The translations under genes and the position numbers were made by a program. A stretch of DNA of 6,583 bases from Mobilitalea sp. (GTDB lineage Bacteria; Bacillota_A; Clostridia; Lachnospirales; Lachnospiraceae), in contig JARKQP010000582.1 of assembly GCA_029974875.1 (NCBI GenBank), forward strand, positions 1 through 6,583, written 5' to 3'. Below, in pieces: positions 1 to 4,902 of this stretch. Within the stretch, counting starts at the first letter, position 1, and every line of letters starts with the position of its first letter. The notes beneath the pieces are model-generated. The model was not told where the DNA came from, did no database searches, and saw nothing but the letters and a program-made list of their open reading frames with translations.

Positions 1-306
1 TGCTTTGTATGCTATGAGCTGAGGCTTAAGGAGGCGGCCGGCTTGGCGGCTTCTATGGATTTTGATTATTATACGACCACCCTGTCCATCAGTCCCCATA
101 AAAATGCGGAAAAGCTGAATGAGATCGGGGAGAGGCTGGCAAAGGAATATAAGGTTTCTTACCTGCCTTCCGATTTTAAGAAGAAGAATGGTTATAAGCG
201 TTCCATAGAATTATCTAGGGAATACAACCTGTACCGCCAGGATTACTGCGGGTGTGTATATTCGCTGAGGGAGAAACAAAGCCGGGATGCAACGGATAGA
301 AACTAA
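1..306 (+). CDS. queH: Epoxyqueuosine reductase QueH, 3' part (5' end outside window)
   Basis: QueH reduces epoxyqueuosine to queuosine at the wobble position (34) of tRNAs with GUN anticodons, the last step of queuosine synthesis in the cytoplasm. It replaces the unrelated QueG in many Firmicutes. Reading in frame from base 1, the visible 101 residues begin with CFVCYELRL, a CxxC pair followed by the family's YxxRL. Next come the TTTLSISPHKN block, the SDFKKKNGYKRS block, the SREYNLYRQDYCGC block, and a C-terminal CGCVYS. These cysteines belong to the iron-sulfur site known in this family. Roughly half of the usual length of about 200 residues is visible, and the start lies upstream. A TTG at base 43 is internal and is not the start. 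An intrinsic terminator follows 38 bases after the stop, so this gene ends its transcription unit and is not part of the feo operon. Family assignment is firm from the motifs. Confidence 0.93.
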   Translation, partial: CFVCYELRLKEAAGLAASMDFDYYTTTLSISPHKNAEKLNEIGERLAKEYKVSYLPSDFKKKNGYKRSIELSREYNLYRQDYCGCVYSLREKQSRDATDRN

Positions 307-344
307 ACTTGGTTTGGGGCGGAAGGGCTTGAAGAAATGTAAAG

Positions 345-385
345 GCCGAAGAATAGCTACTTAGTAGAGCTTCTTCGGCTTTTTC
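345..385 (+). terminator. Intrinsic terminator after queH
   Basis: A 9-bp perfect stem pairs GCCGAAGAA (345-353) with TTCTTCGGC (371-379) and is followed directly by a T-run (380-384). The 17-base interior can form a small inner hairpin, CTAC (357-360) with GTAG (364-367). The reverse strand has only a three-base T-run after the stem, so it should act mainly on + strand transcripts. It separates queH from the feo control region. Confidence 0.9.
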
Positions 386-432
386 TGTGCCATATTTCTG
401 CAAAAGGTTGCAAAAAATAATAATTTATGATA

Positions 433-461
433 TTGTAATAGCTAATGATAATTATTATCAT
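433..461 (+). promoter_or_regulatory. Probable feo operon promoter
   Basis: TTGTAA (433-438) and TATCAT (456-461) are spaced by 17 bases and match sigma-A -35 and -10 boxes at about four and five of six positions. The Fur operator covers the spacer and the -10 box. A second possible -10, a perfect TATAAT at 470-475, lacks a good -35. A start site just downstream of it would also cut off the 5' arm of the first leader hairpin (477-489). I therefore prefer the 433-461 promoter, whose predicted start near 468 includes the whole leader RNA. This is inference from sequence only. Confidence 0.6.
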
Positions 462-463
462 TA
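443..463. promoter_or_regulatory. Perfect Fur box (iron-responsive operator)
   Basis: A 21-bp perfect palindrome has 10-bp arms TAATGATAAT and ATTATCATTA around a central T. Its core, TGATAAT-T-ATTATCA, is an exact match to the 7-1-7 Fur consensus of Bacillus-like bacteria. It sits over the promoter of a ferrous iron uptake operon, where Fur with Fe2+ is expected to block RNA polymerase when iron is plentiful. No Fur gene is in the window. Confidence 0.93.
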
Positions 464-476
464 AAAGCATATAATA

Positions 477-565
477 TATTATAGGGATGAAACTCATATT
501 TCTGTAATAAGGATGCACGGTGCAGAAACAGCACCTTTTATCAGAAGTAAAACAACTTCTAATAA
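477..565 (+). ncRNA. Structured feo leader RNA, copy 1
   Basis: This is the first of two related leader units. Hairpin H1 pairs 477-489 with 497-509 (13 bp including four G-U, 7-base loop). Then comes the linker GGATGCAC (511-518). Hairpin H2 pairs GGTGC (519-523) with GCACC (531-535). After CTTTTATC, hairpin H3 pairs AGAAGT (543-548) with ACTTCT (555-560). H3 may be extended below a C-A mismatch by 538-541 with 562-565. The unit matches copy 2 (601-690) at a 123-base offset. Stem differences between the copies keep pairing, while the linkers are identical. That pattern is the signature of a selected RNA structure. It lies between a Fur-controlled promoter and feoA, so a cis-regulatory role is likely. 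The ligand and mechanism are unknown, and I do not recognise the class. Confidence 0.75.
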
Positions 566-569
566 TTTA

Positions 570-598
570 TTATAGGAAGCAAGCATAGTTTCTTATAA
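570..598 (+). ncRNA. Extra hairpin (H4) between the two leader copies
   Basis: TTATAGGAAGC (570-580) pairs with GTTTCTTATAA (588-598) in an 11-bp stem with a 7-base loop and two G-U pairs. The extended 5' arm TATTATAGGAAGC (568-580) agrees with the 5' arm of H1 (477-489) at 10 of 13 bases. H4 may therefore be a leftover H1-type hairpin that has lost the downstream linker and H2/H3 parts. It begins 10 bases after H3 and ends two bases before the next hairpin, so the leader is almost continuously paired. Confidence 0.55.
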
Positions 599-600
599 GA

Positions 601-690
601 AATAGCAGGAACAAAAATGAGTTCCTGTTATTAGGATGCACGGCGCAAAAGCAGCGCCTTTTGTCAGAAGTAAAGTGTAATTTCTAATAG
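601..690 (+). ncRNA. Structured feo leader RNA, copy 2
   Basis: This is the second unit, with the same order of parts as copy 1. H5 pairs 601-612 with 621-632 (12 bp, one G-U, 8-base loop). The linker GGATGCAC (634-641) is identical to copy 1. H6 pairs GGCGC (642-646) with GCGCC (654-658). After TTTTGTC, H7 pairs AGAAGT (666-671) with ATTTCT (680-685), and 661-664 with 687-690 can extend it. Against copy 1, three H5 pairs (601-632, 604-629, 612-621) and one H6 pair (644-656) are changed on both sides and still pair. Several more pairs change on one side only, between G-U and Watson-Crick. No difference breaks a stem. The unit ends 45 bases before the feoA start codon, a suitable position for control of feoA translation or of early transcription. 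Confidence 0.75.
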
Positions 691-723
691 ATTTACGAGA
701 GATGATCGGCAGCAGGTGTGCAC

Positions 724-730
724 AGGGAGG
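724..730 (+). promoter_or_regulatory. feoA ribosome binding site (decides start at 736)
   Basis: AGGGAGG lies 5 bases before ATG 736. An upstream in-frame GTG at 718 would place this Shine-Dalgarno inside the gene, so 736 is the start. TGTGCACA (717-724), a perfect 8-bp palindrome, abuts the site. Its GTGCA is complementary to TGCAC in both conserved leader linkers. Confidence 0.8.
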
Positions 731-735
731 ATATT

Positions 736-978
736 ATGACATTAGTTGAGGGTAAGCTTGGAAAGATATATACAGTAAGTTCCCTGAGTCTTGACCAGGT
801 GGTTATGCGCAGGCTGGAGGCCTTAGGATTAACGCGGGGCACGGATATTAAGATATTGAACCGCAACCGCGAGGGCTCAGTGGTTGTGATGGTCAGGGGC
901 AGCCGGCTGGCATTAGGCAGGAAGATTGCAGAGACGATACGGATCGAGGGGGAAAATCCTCCTACTAAGGAGGATTAG
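736..978 (+). CDS. feoA: Ferrous iron transport protein FeoA
   Basis: FeoA is a small cytoplasmic SH3-like protein that works with FeoB in ferrous iron uptake; its exact role is still debated and it is thought to bind or regulate FeoB. The product is 80 residues, a typical length. It shows the family pattern of an N-terminal strand (KLGKIYTVSSL), the MRRLEALGLTRGTDIKIL block, a central strand rich in V (SVVVMVRGSRLALG), and a C-terminal IAETIRI strand. The ATG at 736 is chosen because AGGGAGG lies just upstream. It is the first gene of the feo operon behind a Fur box and the tandem leader RNA, with feoB starting 2 bases after its stop. The end of the gene doubles as a hairpin that masks the feoB ribosome binding site. 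Confidence 0.93.
   Translation: MTLVEGKLGKIYTVSSLSLDQVVMRRLEALGLTRGTDIKILNRNREGSVVVMVRGSRLALGRKIAETIRIEGENPPTKED
955..976 (+). promoter_or_regulatory. Hairpin sequestering the feoB Shine-Dalgarno
   Basis: AATCCTCCT (955-963) pairs perfectly with AGGAGGATT (968-976) around the 4-base loop ACTA. The 3' arm contains almost all of the feoB Shine-Dalgarno AAGGAGG (967-973), which is 7 bases from ATG 981. The stem lies within the last codons and stop of feoA, so a ribosome finishing feoA would melt it. The expected effect is translational coupling: feoB is translated well only when feoA is. The pairing is seen directly; the coupling is inferred. Confidence 0.7.
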
Positions 979-980
979 GA

Positions 981-3194
981 ATGAAAAAGGAAATTTACGT
1001 AGGCTTTGTCGGCAATCCAAACTGCGGAAAAACAACATTATTCAATGCCTATACAGGCGCAAATCTTAAGGTCGCCAACTGGCCCGGTGTTACGGTGGAG
1101 AAAAAGGAGGGAGCCTTTAAATACCACGACTATGTATTCAAGCTGGTGGACCTGCCGGGAATTTATAGCCTGACCTCCTATACCATGGAAGAAAGATTGA
1201 CCAGGGAATTCATCCTGGAATCTAATGTGGACGTAATCATAAATATTGTTGATGCCTCCAGCCTGGAGAGAAACCTATACCTTACCCTGCAGCTGATCGA
1301 GCTGGGAAAACCGGTAGTACTGGCTCTTAACATGATGGATATCGTGGAAGAAAGAGGGATGGAAATAGACTTACATAGGCTGCCGGAAATGCTTGGGATT
1401 CCCGTAATACCGGTGTCAGCACGTAAAAAGACAGGCCTTGACATCCTGATGCATACAGTGGCACACCATGTGGATAGGCAGCTTGACCGCAATCTGGAGC
1501 ATCATCATACCAAACAGAAGGATAAGCTTGAAAAGAGAAAAGGAAAATCCGGCCAGGGTAACGGATATAAGCATCAGCATGAACACCATAGTGAGCTGAC
1601 GGTCGTATACAGTGATGACATTGAGGATAAGATTGATGAAATAAGTGAAAAGCTGTTTCAGAAGTATGGCAGACTCCACAATCTCAGATGGCATGCAATA
1701 AAGCTGTTGGAGATGGATGAAGCGATTCTTAAAAAATATCCGTTGGAAAATCCGCCTGATACTCCAGCAAAAAATCCGCCTGATTATCAGGCAGGAAGTC
1801 CATCCAAGAGTCAGATAGGAAACCCATCCGACCGTCAGATAGGAAGCCTATCCGATCCTCGCATGGGTTGGAAGAAGCTGATCCGCCATAGCTATGAGGA
1901 AGAGATAATTAACCAAAAGTATGATTTTATTGAAGAAATTGTTGAAGAAGTGGTGGTGGGTAAGGACAGCAAGGCCGATGCTACCGATAGGATTGACAGG
2001 ATTCTTACCAACCGTTATCTTGGACTTCCGATCTTTCTTGGGATTATGGCGCTGGTATTCTTTTTCACTTTCCAGGTCGGAGATTTTATCAAAGGAGGAT
2101 TTGAAGTGTTCCTGGAGGGCTTTTCAGCTGTCGTACTCCAGCTGCTGACCGGGATTCATGCCGGGGACTTTATAACCTCCTTAATTGTTGACGGAATTGT
2201 TGCAGGTGTGGGAGGGATTTTAACCTTCCTGCCCAATATATTTATCCTGTTCCTTGCGCTGGCATTCCTGGAGGACAGCGGATACATGGCGCGTGTAGCT
2301 TATGTCATGGATGGAATTATGGGTAAGCTTGGGCTGTCAGGACGGGCGTTCATCCCCATGCTCCTTGGCTTTGGCTGTACCGTACCGGCAATTATGGCCT
2401 CCAGATCCCTGGAAAACATGAGGGACCGGCGAAAGACCATACTTGTTACACCCTTTATGTCCTGCAGCGCAAGATTACCTATTTATGTCCTGTTTTCGCA
2501 GATGTTTTTTGGTGATATGGCAATGCTGGCCGCTTATTCCATGTATTTGATCGGAATCGTTGTGGCTATCACAGTCGCTTTTGCCATGCGTGGCAAAGAA
2601 GACCAGGATATAGGGAATACACTTTTGATAGAGCTTCCGGAATATAAGTCACCAAATGGAAGAACCATAATGATTTACGTCTGGGAAAAGGTAAAGGAAT
2701 ATTTGACAAAAGCGGGAACAACCATATTCGCGGCCTCCGTAATTATCTGGTTTGTCCTGAACTTTGGACCCTCAGGCATGGTCAGCGATATGTCACAAAG
2801 CTTTGGTGCGATAGCCGGCCGGCAGCTGGTTCCGGTACTGGCCCCCGCCGGACTGGGCATGTGGCAGGTAGTTGTTGCTTTAATATCCGGAATTGCTGCG
2901 AAGGAAGTGGTGGTATCCAGCTTTAGTGTATTGTTCCAAATCGGAAATGTAACCTCGCCGGATGGAATGTCAAGCTTAACAGGGGCATTGGCTGAGTATG
3001 GCTTCGGAGCCTTAAATGCATATTCCCTGATGGTGTTCAGCCTGCTATACATCCCTTGTGCGGCAACAATTGGTGTAATCCAAAGAGAGATGCGGTCCAT
3101 AAAGTGGACGGTATTTACGATCCTCTTCCAGCTGGGAATGGCCTATTTGATTGCAACTTTGGTTTTCCAGATAGGAAGCCGGTTCCTTCCTTAG
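981..3194 (+). CDS. feoB: Ferrous iron transporter FeoB
   Basis: FeoB is the inner-membrane Fe2+ importer, with an N-terminal GTPase domain, a helical GDI domain and a membrane part containing two Gate repeats. The product is 737 residues, normal for the family. G motifs are visible: G1 GNPNCGKTT (11-19), G2 Thr38, G3 DLPG (57-60), G4 NMMD (117-120) and G5 SAR (146-148). The membrane part runs from about residue 346 to the C-terminus. It carries the two conserved Cys motifs, GFGCTVPAIMASRS with Cys466 and PFMSCSARLP with Cys495. Oddities are a His-rich insert at residues 174-203 (seven His) and five 8-residue repeats at 257-296 in the linker before the membrane domain. The start ATG 981 follows AAGGAGG by 7 bases and lies 2 bases after the feoA stop. 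It is part of the Fur-controlled feo operon. No frameshift or lost motif is seen. Confidence 0.97.
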   Translation: MKKEIYVGFVGNPNCGKTTLFNAYTGANLKVANWPGVTVEKKEGAFKYHDYVFKLVDLPGIYSLTSYTMEERLTREFILESNVDVIINIVDASSLERNLYLTLQLIELGKPVVLALNMMDIVEERGMEIDLHRLPEMLGIPVIPVSARKKTGLDILMHTVAHHVDRQLDRNLEHHHTKQKDKLEKRKGKSGQGNGYKHQHEHHSELTVVYSDDIEDKIDEISEKLFQKYGRLHNLRWHAIKLLEMDEAILKKYPLENPPDTPAKNPPDYQAGSPSKSQIGNPSDRQIGSLSDPRMGWKKLIRHSYEEEIINQKYDFIEEIVEEVVVGKDSKADATDRIDRILTNRYLGLPIFLGIMALVFFFTFQVGDFIKGGFEVFLEGFSAVVLQLLTGIHAGDFITSLIVDGIVAGVGGILTFLPNIFILFLALAFLEDSGYMARVAYVMDGIMGKLGLSGRAFIPMLLGFGCTVPAIMASRSLENMRDRRKTILVTPFMSCSARLPIYVLFSQMFFGDMAMLAAYSMYLIGIVVAITVAFAMRGKEDQDIGNTLLIELPEYKSPNGRTIMIYVWEKVKEYLTKAGTTIFAASVIIWFVLNFGPSGMVSDMSQSFGAIAGRQLVPVLAPAGLGMWQVVVALISGIAAKEVVVSSFSVLFQIGNVTSPDGMSSLTGALAEYGFGALNAYSLMVFSLLYIPCAATIGVIQREMRSIKWTVFTILFQLGMAYLIATLVFQIGSRFLP
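1749..1868 (+). repeat. Five-unit 24-bp tandem repeat inside feoB
   Basis: Five consecutive 24-bp units encode the octapeptides NPPDTPAK, NPPDYQAG, SPSKSQIG, NPSDRQIG and SLSDPRMG, residues 257-296 of FeoB. The first two share their first 12 bases exactly, and units three and four share their last 10. The unit length is a multiple of three, so changes in copy number keep the frame. The segment is polar, rich in Pro, Ser and Asp, and sits in the cytoplasmic linker between the GTPase/GDI part and the first membrane helix, where extra length is likely tolerated. Confidence 0.85.
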
Positions 3195-3270
3195 TTGGAT
3201 TATTGATGGATTCTTTGGCATATAGACAATAGATAAGGTGCCTAGACAATGATCGAAAGGAGAGATGGCT

Positions 3271-3414
3271 ATGCCTGGTATTATTTTAGGAGTAATAATA
3301 CTTACTTACACGGGATATGTTATTTATAAAAAAACCAAAAACCTGAAGGAGGGCAAAGGCTGCTGCGGAGGCTGTTCCTCCTGCGCCTCCAAAGGAAAAT
3401 GCGGTACAAAGTAA
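3271..3414 (+). CDS. FeoB-associated Cys-rich membrane protein
   Basis: This 47-residue protein has one N-terminal membrane segment (about residues 2-19, PGIILGVIILTYTGYVIY), a short Lys-rich stretch (20-29), and a Cys-rich tail with Cys31, Cys32, Cys35, Cys38 and Cys44 (motif CCGGCSSC). This is the usual form of the small proteins encoded directly after feoB in many Firmicutes. Their role is not well established; binding iron at the cytoplasmic mouth of FeoB is a reasonable guess, by analogy with FeoC. The positively charged residues after the helix predict a cytoplasmic tail. ATG 3271 is preferred because AAGGAG (3257-3262) lies 8 bases before it; ATG 3265 is in frame but too close. It lies 76 bases after feoB with no terminator seen between, so it should be co-transcribed. 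The gap holds TAGACAAT twice (3223-3230 and 3243-3250), meaning unknown. Confidence 0.88.
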   Translation: MPGIILGVIILTYTGYVIYKKTKNLKEGKGCCGGCSSCASKGKCGTK

Positions 3415-3467
3415 CCGGAAATGAAGAAAAGACTTAAGAGTAATTATCAGCCTGCTTAGGGTGTGTC

Positions 3468-3626
3468 TGAAAACTCCCTCATAGGATGTGGGAGCTGGAT
3501 GAAAATTAATATCAGGAGCTCCTGTAGAATGGAACCAAATCCCTTTTGGCTTTTTAAAAGTCATTTGCTGAATTAGAAATGCTGAATTGGCACAAAAGGT
3601 AATGGAAACCATCCTATGGGAGTTCA
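3468..3626. repeat. 159-bp segment bounded by imperfect inverted repeats
   Basis: The left arm (3468-3488) reads TGAA, AA, CTCCC, TC, ATAGGATG. The right arm (3610-3626) is the reverse complement of TGAA, CTCCC, ATAGGATG, so 17 bases match with two 2-base bulges. The left arm is preceded by GGGTGTGTC (3459-3467), which loosely recalls insertion sequence ends but is not mirrored on the right. A 12-bp perfect palindrome, CAGGAGCTCCTG (3513-3524), lies inside. No transposase is encoded. It may be a decayed small mobile element or a long RNA hairpin after the feo operon; I cannot tell which. Confidence 0.45.
3535..3555 (+). terminator. Weak candidate terminator for the feo operon
   Basis: CCAAA (3535-3539) pairs with TTTGG (3545-3549) around a 5-base loop, then one base and TTTTT (3551-3555). 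The stem is short and AT-rich, so this is a weak call. It is the only stem followed by a T-run that I found between the Cys-rich gene and dgt. Confidence 0.25.
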
Positions 3627-3789
3627 TTTTTAATGTGTAAATTGATAAAAGCAGGAAAGAACGGGCTTTTCTTAATATTTTTCTTAATAAAAAAAAGGAA
3701 ATGGGCAATCCTTGTAGAATATTAGTAGTAGAGGTCCACATTCATTTTCGTTTTGTGCTGCTGTATGTGGCAGCGGAATGGAGAGTAGT

Positions 3790-4812
3790 ATGGAACAGAG
3801 TATGAACATCAGGGAAATGCTGGAGAAAAGAGAACATGAGATTCTTAGCCCCTTTGCTGCTTTTTCTGATGAATCCCTGGGAAGGGACAGGGAGGAAGCG
3901 CCCTGTGATATCAGGCCGGTTTACCAGAGGGATAGGGACAGGATCCTGCATTCAAAGGCATTTCGCAGGCTAAAGCATAAGACACAGGTGTTTTTGGCAC
4001 CGGAAGGAGACCATTACCGTACAAGGCTTACCCATACCCTTGAGGTAGCGCAGATTGCCAGAACCATTGCAAAGGCACTCCTGTTAAATGAAGACCTGAC
4101 GGAAGCCATCGCTTTGGGGCATGATCTAGGGCATACGCCCTTCGGACATGCGGGCGAACGAGCCCTTAACCGCATCTGTTCCCTGGGCTTTGAGCATCAT
4201 TTGCAAAGCATCCGTGTGGTGGAATTTCTCGAAAATCATGGAAAGGGACTGAATTTGTCAAGGGAGGTCCGGGATGGGATTGAAAACCATCAGACACAAG
4301 GGAAGCCCTCGACTTTGGAAGGAAAGATTGTCCGGCTCAGTGATAAAATTGCCTACATCAACCATGATATTGACGATGCAATCCGCGGGCAGATCATCCG
4401 GGAAGAGGATATCCCGAGGGAATATACAGACATTCTTGGGCATAATCTGGGAGAACGTCTGGACATCCTTATTCATGACATTGTTTCTAACAGCCAAGAT
4501 AAAAATGATATTATCATGTCCCCGGAAATTGAAGTAGCGATGCTCCAGTTACGGAAATACATGTTCCAAAGTGTATATATGAATAAAAAAGCAAAGGGAC
4601 AGGAGGAACAGGCGGAACGGCTTCTGGAGGAGTTATTTCTATATTATAAGAAGCACGGACAGTACCTGCCTGAGGAATTTGGCCTAAGGGTGGATCAGGT
4701 CGGTGAACCGCCGGAAAGAATTATATGTGACTATATTGCAGGTATGACGGACCGTTATGCTATTGCAAAGTTTAAACAAATTATGATTCCTTCTTCCTGG
4801 AGCGTCTATTGA
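3790..4812 (+). CDS. dgt: dGTP triphosphohydrolase-like HD protein
   Basis: Members of this family are metal-dependent HD phosphohydrolases that convert dNTPs, classically dGTP, to the nucleoside and triphosphate, affecting nucleotide pools in the cytoplasm. The product is 340 residues from ATG 3790. In that numbering the HD metal ligands are His82 (RLTHTLEVAQ), His111-Asp112 (LGHDLGHTPFGHAGE) and Asp185 (RLSDKIAY). The family blocks RDRDRILHSKAFRRLKHKTQVF and DHYRTRLTHTLEVAQIARTIA flank the first ligand. GGAG (3780-3783) lies 6 bases before ATG 3790. ATG 3778 (four residues longer) has no good Shine-Dalgarno, while ATG 3802 gives MNIRE, a start often seen in relatives. At this length it is the short, dGTPase-like type, so strict dGTP specificity cannot be assumed. 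It lies 90 bases upstream of dnaG, the usual clostridial arrangement. All metal-site residues are intact. Confidence 0.93.
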   Translation: MEQSMNIREMLEKREHEILSPFAAFSDESLGRDREEAPCDIRPVYQRDRDRILHSKAFRRLKHKTQVFLAPEGDHYRTRLTHTLEVAQIARTIAKALLLNEDLTEAIALGHDLGHTPFGHAGERALNRICSLGFEHHLQSIRVVEFLENHGKGLNLSREVRDGIENHQTQGKPSTLEGKIVRLSDKIAYINHDIDDAIRGQIIREEDIPREYTDILGHNLGERLDILIHDIVSNSQDKNDIIMSPEIEVAMLQLRKYMFQSVYMNKKAKGQEEQAERLLEELFLYYKKHGQYLPEEFGLRVDQVGEPPERIICDYIAGMTDRYAIAKFKQIMIPSSWSVY

Positions 4813-4872
4813 GTACTCTTTTATGCAGGGGAGTTTTCGGGAGTGCTCTAAATATAAGTGTTACGTTATAAT
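4811..4872 (+). promoter_or_regulatory. dgt-dnaG intergenic hairpin and possible dnaG -10 box
   Basis: GAGTACTC (4811-4818), overlapping the dgt stop, pairs with GAGTGCTC (4841-4848) in 8 bp with one G-U. No T-run follows, so it is not a convincing terminator and read-through into dnaG is likely. A perfect TATAAT at 4867-4872 could be a -10 box for dnaG, but no good -35 lies 16-18 bases upstream. The call is weak. Confidence 0.3.
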
Positions 4873-4902
4873 GGTATTTGGTGTCAATGGAAGGAGCGCA
4901 GC

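Larger units (their letters stand above)
3415..3789. other. Intergenic region between the feo operon and dgt
   Basis: This stretch of about 375 bases has no gene I can support. Besides the inverted-repeat segment and weak terminator listed separately, it holds a direct repeat TTCTTAATA (3669-3677 and 3681-3689), an eight-A run near 3689-3696, and a small hairpin pairing GCTGC (3757-3761) with GCAGC (3770-3774) just before dgt. A promoter for dgt is expected here, but I see no convincing -35/-10 pair. TTGATA (3642-3647) has no good -10 at the right distance. Confidence 0.6.

Noticed and set aside
470..475. TATAAT at 470-475 as the main feo -10 box
   Set aside because: It lacks a good -35, and its start site would remove part of the 5' arm of the first leader hairpin. 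It remains a minor possibility.
477..690. Known riboswitch classes for the feoA leader (NiCo/czcD, yybP-ykoY, preQ1, M-box)
   Set aside because: I compared conserved core sequences from memory and found none of them, for example no GGGACAG junction of NiCo. This is not a substitute for an Rfam search.
597..690. A CRISPR-like or simple dispersed repeat explanation for the two leader copies
   Set aside because: There are only two long copies with structured, pairing-preserving differences, and no regular short repeat/spacer pattern or cas gene is present.
718..735. GTG 718 as the feoA start
   Set aside because: It would put the good Shine-Dalgarno AGGGAGG inside the gene and add residues not typical of FeoA; ATG 736 has the right spacing.
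2675..3100. A 141-residue open frame on the - strand within feoB
   Set aside because: It is antisense to the conserved membrane domain of FeoB and has no family features.
3286..3741. A 151-residue open frame on the - strand across the feo-dgt gap
   Set aside because: It overlaps the FeoB-associated Cys-rich gene on the other strand, has no recognisable domain or family motif, and runs through the inverted-repeat segment. It is most likely chance.
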